Positions 7,633-15,500 of a stretch of 64,000 nucleotides of DNA are shown in pieces. Each line of letters starts with the position of its first letter. The first letter of the stretch is position 1. This DNA comes from CALJFL01 sp964590005. GTDB taxonomy: Bacteria; Pseudomonadota; Gammaproteobacteria; Pseudomonadales; Halieaceae. Both the position numbers and the translations under genes were made by a program. The DNA lies in contig CAZPVJ010000186.1 in assembly GCA_964590005.1 (NCBI GenBank), positions 1-64,000 on the forward strand, read 5' to 3'. The notes beneath the pieces were generated by a model, which did no database searches, was not told the origin of the DNA, and saw only the letters and a program-made list of their open reading frames with translations.

Positions 7633-9280
7633 ATACCTTCTCCTTGAAGGGGTCTATGCCGACCCGCTGGTAGGTTTGCAGAAAGCTCTCTTCTTCTGTC
7701 CGCAACGTGACGTAGGTAGAAAGTAGCTTGTCCAGGATGTCGGGCATATCCTCCTGACGAAACGACGGCCCCAGGATCTTGCCGATAGAGGCCTTTTTGG
7801 ACTGGCTGCCGCCCAGGGAAACCTGGTAAAACTCCTCGCCGCGCTTGTCGACACCGAGTATGCCGATGTGCCCGATATGGTGGTGGCCGCAGGCGTTCAT
7901 GCAGCCGCTGATATTTAGCTCTATCGGCCCCAGGTCATAGAGGTAATCAAGGTCGTTGAAACGTTCCTGTATAGCCTCAGCCACCGGTATCGACTTGGCA
8001 TTGGCCAGCGAGCAGTAGTCACCGCCGGGGCAGCAGATCATATCGGTCAGGTAGCCGATATTCGGGGTCGCCAGCCCGGCAGCTTGCAACTTCTGCCACA
8101 GTGCGGGCAGGGCAGATTCTTCCACATCAGCCAGCACCATGTTCTGCTGGTGGGTGTTGCGGATTTCACCAAATGCGTATTCATCCGCCAGCGCAGCCAG
8201 TAGCTCCAGTTGTTCGTCGCTGACGTCACCGGGAGCATAGCCTGTGGATTTCAATGAGATAGTGACGGCGCGGTAGCCAGGCACCCGATGTGGCTGGGTA
8301 TTACGGGTTACCCAGTTACCGAAAATGGGATCTTTCTGGCAGGCATTTGCCAACGCTGCACCGCTGTCCGCAGCATCGATCTTTCGGTAATCCGGGCTGG
8401 TAAAGAAAGACTTTGCGCGCACTATCTCTTCGTCCGTCAACGTGCTCGGACCATCCTTGAGCGCGGACCACTCTTCGTCTACGGCCTCCCGGAAAGCTTC
8501 GACGCCCATCGCCTTAACCAGGATCTTGATACGGGCCTTGTATTTGTTGTCCCGCCTGCCGTGCTGGTTATAGACGCGCAGGATCGCCTCCAGGTAGGTC
8601 AGCAGGTGCTTCTTGTCCAGCCATTCGCAGATCACCGAGCCAATGACCGGGGTACGACCCAGGCCGCCGCCGACCAGGACTTTCAGGCCAATCTCGCCAG
8701 CATCATTGGGTACCAGTTCCAGTCCAATATCGTGGGCATGGATGGCTGCGCGGTCTTCTTCCGTGCCACAGACAGCGATCTTGAATTTCCGCGGAAGGAA
8801 AGCGAATTCCGGGTGCAGGGTCGACCACTGACGGATGATCTCGCAGTAGGGCCGGGGGTCTTCCAGTTCATCTGGAGCAACACCGGCGAACTGGTCTGTG
8901 GTTGTGTTGCGAATACAATTGCCGCTCGTCTGGATGGCGTGCATCTCCACGCCCGCAAGCTCTGCCAATATGTCTGGTACGTCTTCCAGGCGGGGCCAGT
9001 TCAGCTGGATGTTCTGGCGTGTGCTGATGTGTGCGTAGCCTTTGTCGTACTTACGGGTGATTTCCGCGAGTGTCCGCAGTTGCCGGCTATTCAGCAGGCC
9101 ATACGGGACTGCAATGCGCAGCATGGGAGCGAGACGCTGCACGTACAATCCATTTTGCAGGCGCAAGGGCAGGAATTCTGCCTCGCTCAGCTCGCCTGCC
9201 AGGTAGCGTTGTGTCTGGTCTCGAAACTGGCTGACCCGCTCATCCAAGAGGGTATGGTCGACCTGGTCATAAACGTACAT
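7616..9280 (-). CDS. cysI: Nitrite/sulfite reductase, siroheme-4Fe4S hemoprotein (CysI-like)
   Basis: 554 residues with the duplicated ferredoxin-like and siroheme-binding layout of sulfite/nitrite reductases. The cluster and siroheme ligands are visible as DMICCPGGDYCSLANAKS and SGCMNACGHHHIGHIGI. It reduces sulfite to sulfide (or nitrite to ammonia) with six electrons in the cytoplasm. Pairing with DUF934 and the cysG gene in the same window favour assimilatory sulfite reduction. The ATG has AGGA six bases upstream. No cysJ or flavoprotein partner is nearby, so electrons may come from ferredoxin or an unlinked reductase. A short inverted repeat lies upstream at 9357-9371. Confidence 0.9.
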   Translation of the reverse strand: MYVYDQVDHTLLDERVSQFRDQTQRYLAGELSEAEFLPLRLQNGLYVQRLAPMLRIAVPYGLLNSRQLRTLAEITRKYDKGYAHISTRQNIQLNWPRLEDVPDILAELAGVEMHAIQTSGNCIRNTTTDQFAGVAPDELEDPRPYCEIIRQWSTLHPEFAFLPRKFKIAVCGTEEDRAAIHAHDIGLELVPNDAGEIGLKVLVGGGLGRTPVIGSVICEWLDKKHLLTYLEAILRVYNQHGRRDNKYKARIKILVKAMGVEAFREAVDEEWSALKDGPSTLTDEEIVRAKSFFTSPDYRKIDAADSGAALANACQKDPIFGNWVTRNTQPHRVPGYRAVTISLKSTGYAPGDVSDEQLELLAALADEYAFGEIRNTHQQNMVLADVEESALPALWQKLQAAGLATPNIGYLTDMICCPGGDYCSLANAKSIPVAEAIQERFNDLDYLYDLGPIELNISGCMNACGHHHIGHIGILGVDKRGEEFYQVSLGGSQSKKASIGKILGPSFRQEDMPDILDKLLSTYVTLRTEEESFLQTYQRVGIDPFKEKVYAKAD

Positions 9281-9356
9281 CTGAATTCCTGCCCTGGGGC
9301 GATTGCGAATGCTGCTGGCGGCGTACCTTACCAGAAAACTTGCAGCAATAAATAGT

Positions 9357-9371
9357 CTTATAATTCATAAG
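9357..9371. promoter_or_regulatory. Inverted repeat CTTAT-N5-ATAAG upstream of cysI
   Basis: The repeat sits 77 bases upstream of the cysI start in an AT-rich stretch (9340-9390) that probably holds the promoter. Symmetry with a 5-bp spacer would suit a LysR-type regulator such as CysB, but the arms are short and AT-only matches are common. Weak evidence. Confidence 0.2.
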
Positions 9372-9414
9372 GTTAGAATCTAATTTTTTGAGCGATAGGG
9401 ACGCGTTGAAGGGC

Positions 9415-9442
9415 TTGGGATTCCGCGCTTAGCTGGTATAAT
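9415..9442 (+). promoter_or_regulatory. Sigma70-type promoter for the 38-codon membrane protein
   Basis: TTGGGA at 9415-9420 and a consensus TATAAT at 9437-9442, separated by 16 bp. The predicted start lies near 9449, giving a ~40-base leader before the small gene at 9489. It is among the closest consensus matches in the window. Confidence 0.65.
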
Positions 9443-9488
9443 GCCGCCTTCCAAAACGCCCTGACAACAGCTCATGGAGAGCCTTACA

Positions 9489-9605
9489 ATGTCCGAAGAT
9501 TTTAGCCGAGACGGCGACGGTGCAGCCGATGCCATTGCCGCGACAGCGGTCATTACCCTGGTCGTGTTCACACTCTATCTCTGGCTGTCAGGAATGCCCT
9601 CCTGA
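9489..9605 (+). CDS. Small single-pass membrane protein, 38 residues
   Basis: MSEDFSRDGDG, then AADAIAATAVITLVVFTLYL, then WLSGMPS and a stop. The acidic hydrophilic head of ~15 residues is followed by a ~20-residue hydrophobic helix ending in WLSG, so it should insert in the inner membrane with a very short tail. GGAG lies about nine bases before the ATG and a consensus promoter precedes it. I do not recognise the family. It converges on the DUF2970 gene five bases further on, itself a small membrane protein. Promoter, ribosome binding site and a membrane-helix composition together argue that it is a real gene. Confidence 0.65.
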   Translation: MSEDFSRDGDGAADAIAATAVITLVVFTLYLWLSGMPS

Positions 9606-9610
9606 GCCGA

Positions 9611-9853
9611 CTAGCTCCCCGAACCTCTTAATACAAGCTGGACGACAGTAAAAACTGTCCCGATAAAGAGCAGGGTAAACAGCAGCCCTGCCGCTATAAA
9701 GACACCCAACTTACCCTGCTTGAAGTCCCTTTGACGGTTCTTGCTGCTCTGCACGCCCAGGCCCGCAGCAAACACGCTGCCGACGACCTGCAGCAGGTTC
9801 AATTTCTGCTCAGGCTTTTCCTCCGCGCTCTCTGTCGACTCCGGTTCGCTCAT
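9611..9853 (-). CDS. DUF2970 small membrane protein
   Basis: 80 residues. LLQVVGSVFAAGLGVQSSKN followed by RQRDF is the DUF2970 signature, then one transmembrane helix (GVFIAAGLLFTLLFIGTVFTV) and a short end. The first ~18 residues are acidic and polar. AGGT lies five bases before the ATG, and the gene starts 15 bases after the metH stop on the same strand, so it is probably the last gene of a metH transcript. The function of the family is unknown. Confidence 0.8.
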   Translation of the reverse strand: MSEPESTESAEEKPEQKLNLLQVVGSVFAAGLGVQSSKNRQRDFKQGKLGVFIAAGLLFTLLFIGTVFTVVQLVLRGSGS

Positions 9854-9867
9854 CGTTTACCTGCGGC

Positions 9868-12800
9868 TCAGTCCAGGTTGGGAGCCAGCCATCGCGCCAT
9901 TTCTTCAACGGCGACGCCTTTGCGTTCGGCGATGCTTTGCAACTGGTCCCGGCCGATCTTGCCCACCGAGAAGTAGCGCGACTCGGGGTGAGCATAGTAA
10001 AAACCGCTCACCGATGACGCCGGCTCCATCGCAAAGCTGTCCGATAGCCGCACGCCGCATTGTGCGGTCGCATCCAGCAGATTGAACAGCGTGGCTTTTT
10101 CCGTGTGATCCGGGCAGGCGGGATAGCCAGGTGCCGGCCGGATACCGCGATAGCGCTCGCGAATGAGTTCGTCGTTGTCCAGGGACTCATCAGCAGCGTA
10201 CCCCCAAAACTGGGTCCGCACCTGTCGGTGCATGTATTCAGCTAGCGACTCCGCGAGACGATCGGCCAGCGCTTTCAGCATGATGCTGTTGTAATCATCG
10301 TGCTGGGCCTCATACCGGGCTGCCAGCTCGGCAACACCGTGGCCAGTCGTCACGCAAAAGCCGCCGATGTAATCCCTGGCTGGGCTGTCCGCTGGCGCGA
10401 TAAAGTCGGCCAGGCTGTAATTGGCCTCTCCGTTGGGCTTCTCCATCTGCTGCCGGAGGTGGTGGAGGGTGGCCAACTGTTTGCTGCGCGATTCGTCCTC
10501 ATAAACCGCTATATCATCTCCATTAACCCTGGCAGCGGGCCAGAAACCAATCGTGGCCTTAGCGGTGAGCAGCTTTTCGTCAACCAGTCGATCCAGCATG
10601 GCCCTGGCATCGCGATATAAATCGCGGGCCTGCTGTCCGACCCGATTGTCGTCCAGAATAGCTGGAAACTTGCCCGCCAGTTCCCAGGTGATAAAGAACG
10701 GCGTCCAGTCGATGGTCTCAATGAGCTCCGCCAGTGGTATGTCACTGAATACCCGGGTGCCTATGAAGGTTGGCTGTGGCGGTTCGTAACCGTTCCAGTC
10801 AAAGGGAGCGCCACGGGCCACAGCCTCCTGGTACTCGAGTTGGCGGGTGCGCGGCTTGCGGTTGGCGACGCGCTCGCGGACAGTGGCATACTCCGCGCGT
10901 CGTTCGCTGACAAAGCCGGCCTTACCATCGCCCATCAACTGCGTTGCTACGGCAACGCTTCGCGAGGCGTCGGGTACATAGACCACCAGGTCGTTGTCAT
11001 AACCCGGTTCTATTTTTACCGCCGTATGGGCCTTGGAGGTGGTGGCACCGCCAATCATCAGGGGAACCTGGAAAGACTGTCGCTGCATTTCGCTGGCAAC
11101 ATGAACCATTTCGTCGAGCGAGGGCGTAATCAGGCCACTGAGGCCGATGATGTCAACGTTCTCCTCACGCGCAACCCGCAGTATCTCCTCACAGTGCACC
11201 ATGACCCCGAGATCAATAACTTCGTAGTTGTTGCACTGCAATACTACGCCCACAATATTCTTGCCAATATCGTGGACGTCACCTTTCACCGTTGCCATCA
11301 GGATCTTGCCGTTGGTGCTGTTACCCTCGGCCTTTTCCTCTTCGATATAGGGTTGCAGGTAGGCGACCGATTGTTTCATGACGCGGGCGCTTTTAACCAC
11401 TTGCGGAAGGAACATCTTACCGGCGCCGAACAGGTCTCCGACCACATTCATACCATCCATCAGCGGGCCTTCAATAACCTGTATAGGGCGGTCAGCGGTC
11501 AGGCGAGCCTCTTCAGTGTCTTCGATAATGAAGTTATTAATGCCTTTGACCAGCGCGTGCTCCAGGCGCTTGTGCACGGGTAGTTCACGCCAGGCCAGGT
11601 CTTCCTTGCGGCTCTCGCCACCCTGATCCTGTCCACGATAACGCTCTGCAACATCCAGAAGGCGCTCGGTGCCGTCGTCCCGGCGGTTGAGGACAACATC
11701 TTCCACCGCCTCCCGAAGATCCTCGTCCAGCTCGTCGTATACGGCGAGTTGACCCGCGTTGACGATTCCCATGTCCATACCCGCCTTGATCGCGTGATAC
11801 AGAAACACCGAGTGTATGGCCTCTCGGACAGGGTTGTTGCCACGGAACGAAAAGGAGACGTTGGACACACCACCAGAGACCAGCGCACCGGGCAGTTCAG
11901 CCTTGATAAAGCGGGTCGCGTCGATAAAGTCGACGGCGTAATTATTGTGCTCCTCGATACCGGTAGCCACCGCAAAAATATTGGGATCGAAGATAATGTC
12001 CTGCGGGTCAAAATTGACCTTCTCGACCAGGAGCTCATAACTGCGCCGGCAGATGGCTTTGCGGCGATCCAGATTGTCGGCCTGGCCGTCTTCGTCAAAT
12101 GCCATGACGACCACGGCCGCACCGTAACGCTGGCACAGCTCAGCTTGCTCGAGGAACTCCTGTTCACCTGCTTTCAGGCTGATCGAGTTGACAATTGCCT
12201 TACCCTGGATGCACTTGAGGCCGGCCTCGATAACATCCCATTTCGAGGAGTCGACCATTATCGGCACCCTGGAAATATCGGGCTCCGAGGCTACCAGTTG
12301 CAGGAACTTGACCATGGCATGCTCTGCATCGAGCATGCCTTCATCCATATTGATGTCTATGATCTGGGCGCCGTCCTCCACCTGGGCGCGAGCCACATCC
12401 AGAGCCTCGTCGTACTGGCCCTCGAGGATGAGTCGCTTAAAACGGGCGGACCCTGTCACGTTACAGCGCTCTCCCACATTGACGAAGAGACTGTCCCGGG
12501 TGATGTTGAACGGCTCCAGTCCGCTCAGGTAGCACCCGGATGGGCGCACCGCGGGTTTGCGCGGGGCGATTCCTTCCACCGCACGAGCGATTGCTTCAAT
12601 GTGCGCCGGTGTCGTGCCGCAACAGCCGCCAGCCAGGTTGAGAAAACCGCGCTCCGCGAAGTCGCGAAAATCTTCGAACATATCCTGGGGCGTCTCATCG
12701 TACTCACCAAAGGCATTGGGCAGGCCGGCATTGAGGTGGGCACTGAAGTAACAATCTGTGGCGTTGGCCAGTTCCTCCAGGAAGGGGCGGACTTCCTTAA

Positions 12801-13560
12801 AGCGCCGGCCACAGTTGCTGCCCACAACCAACGGCCTGGCGTGGGCGACAGAGTTCCAGAATGCCTCAGCGCTCTGTCCTGACAGTACTCGCCCGCTGAT
12901 ATCCGGGAAGGTGACGGAAATCATGATGGGCAGGGTAGTGCCGGTCTCTTCGAACACCCCCTGGACCGCAAAGATGGCCGCTTTAGCGTTCAGTGTGTCG
13001 AAGATGGTCTCGATCATGATGAGGTCCACCCCGCTTTCCACCAGGGCGCGGGCGGCCTCGGTGTAATCGTTGCAGAGCTCGTCAAAACTGATGTTGCGCG
13101 CGCCGGGGTCATTGACGTCGGGAGAAATAGACGCTGTCCGCGGGGTCGGACCCAGTATGCCCGCCACATAACAGGTTCGCCCCGGGTTATCGCGGCGGAA
13201 GTCGTCTGCCGCTTCACGCGCGATACGGGCGCTGGCCAGGTTTAGCTCGCGCACCAGGTGCCCCAGAGCGTAGTCATCCTGTGCAACAGCGGTGGAGTTA
13301 AAGGTGTTGGTGCCAATAATATCGGCACCAGCTTCCAGGTAAGCGCGATGTATACCGGCGATTACGTCGGGTCTGGTCAGCGAAAGCAGGTCGTTATTGC
13401 CTTTCAGGTCGCTGGGGTGATCGGCGAAACGCTCGCCTCGGTAGTCCGCATCCACCAGGTTCTCCGCCTGGATCATCGTGCCCATGGCGCCGTCCACCAT
13501 CAGAATGCGGTGTTTCAGCGCATCCTGCAAAGACTGGGTTGCCTGGGTCCGGGAGTTCAT
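9868..13560 (-). CDS. metH: Cobalamin-dependent methionine synthase
   Basis: 1230 residues, close to E. coli MetH (1227), with all four modules. The homocysteine domain (1-~330) has zinc ligands in VGSNCG and GGCCGTTP. The pterin/methyltetrahydrofolate domain (~350-620) has NVGERCNVTGSARFK and DINMDEGMLD. The B12 cap and Rossmann domain (~650-880) has the base-off His in VKGDVHDIGKNI. The SAM-dependent reactivation domain is at the C-terminus. It transfers methyl from 5-methyl-THF to homocysteine. The start at 13560 has AGAGG seven bases upstream; an ATG at 13611 would add 17 unmatched residues. It is divergent from nfuA. I see no cobalamin riboswitch in the ~60-base leader. Confidence 0.97.
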   Translation of the reverse strand: MNSRTQATQSLQDALKHRILMVDGAMGTMIQAENLVDADYRGERFADHPSDLKGNNDLLSLTRPDVIAGIHRAYLEAGADIIGTNTFNSTAVAQDDYALGHLVRELNLASARIAREAADDFRRDNPGRTCYVAGILGPTPRTASISPDVNDPGARNISFDELCNDYTEAARALVESGVDLIMIETIFDTLNAKAAIFAVQGVFEETGTTLPIMISVTFPDISGRVLSGQSAEAFWNSVAHARPLVVGSNCGRRFKEVRPFLEELANATDCYFSAHLNAGLPNAFGEYDETPQDMFEDFRDFAERGFLNLAGGCCGTTPAHIEAIARAVEGIAPRKPAVRPSGCYLSGLEPFNITRDSLFVNVGERCNVTGSARFKRLILEGQYDEALDVARAQVEDGAQIIDINMDEGMLDAEHAMVKFLQLVASEPDISRVPIMVDSSKWDVIEAGLKCIQGKAIVNSISLKAGEQEFLEQAELCQRYGAAVVVMAFDEDGQADNLDRRKAICRRSYELLVEKVNFDPQDIIFDPNIFAVATGIEEHNNYAVDFIDATRFIKAELPGALVSGGVSNVSFSFRGNNPVREAIHSVFLYHAIKAGMDMGIVNAGQLAVYDELDEDLREAVEDVVLNRRDDGTERLLDVAERYRGQDQGGESRKEDLAWRELPVHKRLEHALVKGINNFIIEDTEEARLTADRPIQVIEGPLMDGMNVVGDLFGAGKMFLPQVVKSARVMKQSVAYLQPYIEEEKAEGNSTNGKILMATVKGDVHDIGKNIVGVVLQCNNYEVIDLGVMVHCEEILRVAREENVDIIGLSGLITPSLDEMVHVASEMQRQSFQVPLMIGGATTSKAHTAVKIEPGYDNDLVVYVPDASRSVAVATQLMGDGKAGFVSERRAEYATVRERVANRKPRTRQLEYQEAVARGAPFDWNGYEPPQPTFIGTRVFSDIPLAELIETIDWTPFFITWELAGKFPAILDDNRVGQQARDLYRDARAMLDRLVDEKLLTAKATIGFWPAARVNGDDIAVYEDESRSKQLATLHHLRQQMEKPNGEANYSLADFIAPADSPARDYIGGFCVTTGHGVAELAARYEAQHDDYNSIMLKALADRLAESLAEYMHRQVRTQFWGYAADESLDNDELIRERYRGIRPAPGYPACPDHTEKATLFNLLDATAQCGVRLSDSFAMEPASSVSGFYYAHPESRYFSVGKIGRDQLQSIAERKGVAVEEMARWLAPNLD

Positions 13561-13620
13561 AGTTGAGCCTCTGCTCTCTAGGGGCGCTCCCCGCAGGGTT
13601 GCGCAAATCAAAAGCGACGT

Positions 13621-13629
13621 ATTCTACCA
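13621..13629 (-). promoter_or_regulatory. Extended -10 promoter of metH
   Basis: On the minus strand TGG-TAGAAT forms an extended -10 box (TGn before the hexamer), about 60 bases before the metH ATG. The same 11 bases, TGGTAGAATAC, occur facing the other way at 13689-13699 in front of nfuA, so the two divergent promoters are near mirror images. No good -35 is visible, as is common for extended -10 promoters. Confidence 0.5.
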
Positions 13630-13688
13630 GAATACGATCGGTAATGAGCCTGCAATTCAAAGACATGTGGCACTATTACGACCTAATT

Positions 13689-13697
13689 TGGTAGAAT
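13689..13697 (+). promoter_or_regulatory. Extended -10 promoter of nfuA
   Basis: TGG-TAGAAT on the plus strand, an extended -10 element, with a predicted start near 13704, inside the candidate IscR site. The leader would be about 26 bases. It mirrors the metH promoter. Confidence 0.5.
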
Positions 13698-13720
13698 ACC
13701 TGAGTAAATTAGTCGGAATG
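13696..13720 (+). promoter_or_regulatory. Candidate IscR type 1 operator upstream of nfuA
   Basis: The left half reads ATACCTGAGTA and the right half TAGTCGG, separated by AAT. Compared with the E. coli type 1 consensus (ATASYYGACTR, three A/T, YAGTCRRSTAT), 20 of 25 positions agree; mismatches are one base in the left core and the last four on the right. The site begins within the predicted -10 and covers the start point, so holo-IscR would repress. nfuA is a known IscR target in enterobacteria. Good match, no experiment. Confidence 0.5.
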
Positions 13721-13729
13721 AGAAGTGCC

Positions 13730-14305
13730 ATGATCACCATCACTGAATCAGCCCAGGAATACCTCGCCGAGTTGCTTGCCAAGCAGGAGGACGCACTGGG
13801 TGTCAGGGTATTCATCAACCAGCCCGGTACGCCCCGGGCGGAGACCTGTATTGCCTACTGCCGCGAGGGCGATCTTCAGGAGGGCGATGAGGAGCGCGAG
13901 TTCGATGCCTTCAAGGCCTGGTTTGATGGCCGGAGCCTGCCGTTTCTCGAGGACGCGCTGGTCGATTACAGCAAGGATCGCATGGGCGGGCAGCTGACGA
14001 TCAAGGCGCCGAACGCCAAGATGCCCCGAGTTGACGAGAACAGTGCGATCGAGGACAGGATCAATTACGTTCTTTATAACGAGGTTAATCCTGCCCTGGC
14101 AGCTCACGGTGGCGAGGTAAGCCTGGTGGAGGTGACTGAGGACGACTTTGCCGTATTGCGCTTTGGCGGCGGCTGCCAGGGTTGCAGTGCTGTCGATATG
14201 ACCTTGAAAGACGGCGTAGAGAAAACGCTGCTTGAACAGTTACCCCAGCTGAAGGGTGTGCGGGACATGACGGATCACTCCGACACGTCCAACGCGTATT
14301 ACTAG
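13730..14305 (+). CDS. nfuA: Fe/S biogenesis protein NfuA
   Basis: 191 residues. The N-terminal domain (1-~95) is a degenerate A-type scaffold (MITITESAQEYLAELLAKQ, TCIAYCREGD), followed by a linker with DRMGGQLTIKAPNAKMPRV. The C-terminal Nfu domain has the 4Fe-4S CxxC in GGGCQGCSAVDMTL, with the conserved ending LKGVRDMTDHSDTSNAYY. NfuA carries 4Fe-4S clusters to targets such as aconitase and lipoate synthase, especially under oxidative stress or iron limitation. I chose ATG 13730 from homologues; an in-frame ATG at 13718 would add four residues. The stop overlaps that of the convergent aroG. Confidence 0.95.
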   Translation: MITITESAQEYLAELLAKQEDALGVRVFINQPGTPRAETCIAYCREGDLQEGDEEREFDAFKAWFDGRSLPFLEDALVDYSKDRMGGQLTIKAPNAKMPRVDENSAIEDRINYVLYNEVNPALAAHGGEVSLVEVTEDDFAVLRFGGGCQGCSAVDMTLKDGVEKTLLEQLPQLKGVRDMTDHSDTSNAYY

Positions 14306-15378
14306 CCAGTCATCCGTTGCGGTAATACCTCTCTTACCTTGTCCCGGAGCTCGCGCAGGCACGCCTCGGTCACTTCCCAGTTGATGCAGCCATCGGTAAC
14401 TGAGACGCCGTATTCCAGTTCATCCAGGTCTGCCGGGATGGACTGGTTGCCGGCCTTGAGGTTGGACTCAATCATCAGGCCAATGATGGAGCGATTCCCT
14501 TCGATAATCTGGTTGCCCACGTTGTCCACGACCAGCGGTTGAAGCTCTGGTTGTTTATTGGAGTTGGCGTGGCTGCAATCCACCATGATGTTCTGCGGTA
14601 CGCCGGCCTTTTCCAGGGCTTCCTCGCATAATTTGATATGAACAGAGTCGTAGTTGGGACCATTGCTGCCGCCCCTCAGCACAATATGGCCGTAGCGGTT
14701 GCCGCGGGTGGTAAATACTGAAACCTGCCCCTGGCGGTTAATCCCCAGGAAGCGGTGAGGTTTAGCGACCGAGTTCAGGGCATTGATCGCTACCGTCAAG
14801 CCACCGTCGGTCCCGTTCTTGAACCCAACCGACGAAGACAGGCCGCTCGCCATTTCCCGATGTGTTTGTGACTCGGTAGTGCGTGCACCAATGGCCGACC
14901 AGCTGATAAGGTCCTGAATGTACTGCGGTGAGATAGGATCCAATGCCTCCGTCGACGTGGGCAGGCCCAGTTCCAGTATATCCAGCAGCAGCTTGCGGCC
15001 TATGTGCAGGCCATCTTCGATCTTGAATGAGTCATCCAGGTACGGGTCGTTGATCAGACCTTTCCAGCCCACTGTTGTTCGAGGTTTCTCGAAGTAGACC
15101 CGCATAACGATATACAAGGTGTCCGACAGGTCATCGGCAAGCGCGCGCAGGCGCCGGGCGTAATCCATCGCGGCGTCCACGTCATGTATCGAGCAGGGAC
15201 CAACGACCACGAAGATCCGGTGGTCCTTCCGATCGAGGATATTCTCAATGACCTTTCGCGTCTCCGCTACGGTCTGCGTTGCAGCGTCGCTAAGGGGCAA
15301 CGCCTCTTTCAGGGCCTGTGGCGTGATCAACACATCCTGTGCTGCCACGTTCACGTTGTGTACTTCGATATTGCTCAT
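14302..15378 (-). CDS. aroG: 3-deoxy-7-phosphoheptulonate synthase, AroG type
   Basis: 358 residues of the class I-alpha DAHP synthases. Landmarks are VGPCSIHDVDAAMDYARRL (metal-binding Cys), EKPRTTVGWKGLINDP, TESQTHREMASGLSSSVGFK and VDCSHANSNK. It condenses phosphoenolpyruvate with erythrose 4-phosphate, the entry step of the shikimate pathway. The N-terminal extension (about residues 1-45) is present as in feedback-regulated enzymes; whether Phe, Tyr or Trp inhibits cannot be told safely. It is a single gene, convergent with nfuA, with AGGT upstream of its ATG. Confidence 0.95.
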   Translation of the reverse strand: MSNIEVHNVNVAAQDVLITPQALKEALPLSDAATQTVAETRKVIENILDRKDHRIFVVVGPCSIHDVDAAMDYARRLRALADDLSDTLYIVMRVYFEKPRTTVGWKGLINDPYLDDSFKIEDGLHIGRKLLLDILELGLPTSTEALDPISPQYIQDLISWSAIGARTTESQTHREMASGLSSSVGFKNGTDGGLTVAINALNSVAKPHRFLGINRQGQVSVFTTRGNRYGHIVLRGGSNGPNYDSVHIKLCEEALEKAGVPQNIMVDCSHANSNKQPELQPLVVDNVGNQIIEGNRSIIGLMIESNLKAGNQSIPADLDELEYGVSVTDGCINWEVTEACLRELRDKVREVLPQRMTG

Positions 15379-15500
15379 CGCTGTTTACCTGATACAGTAA
15401 TTCCGCCACGGCTGATCTCCGCGGGCGCGCCATTCTATAGTAGCGTCGCGCCTGTGCCTAGATTCAATGCCGTTCGATAAGGACTACCCCGGAGATACTG

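Noticed and set aside
8288..9355. 355-codon open frame antisense to the sulfite reductase gene
   Set aside because: Its translation has no recognisable domain, and the opposite strand encodes a complete CysI with all ligands; it is a shadow frame of a GC-rich gene.
11749..12882. 377-codon open frame antisense to metH
   Set aside because: It lies wholly within conserved MetH modules on the other strand and resembles no family.
13561..13620. Possible cobalamin riboswitch before metH
   Set aside because: The predicted leader is far too short for that element and no B12 box was seen.
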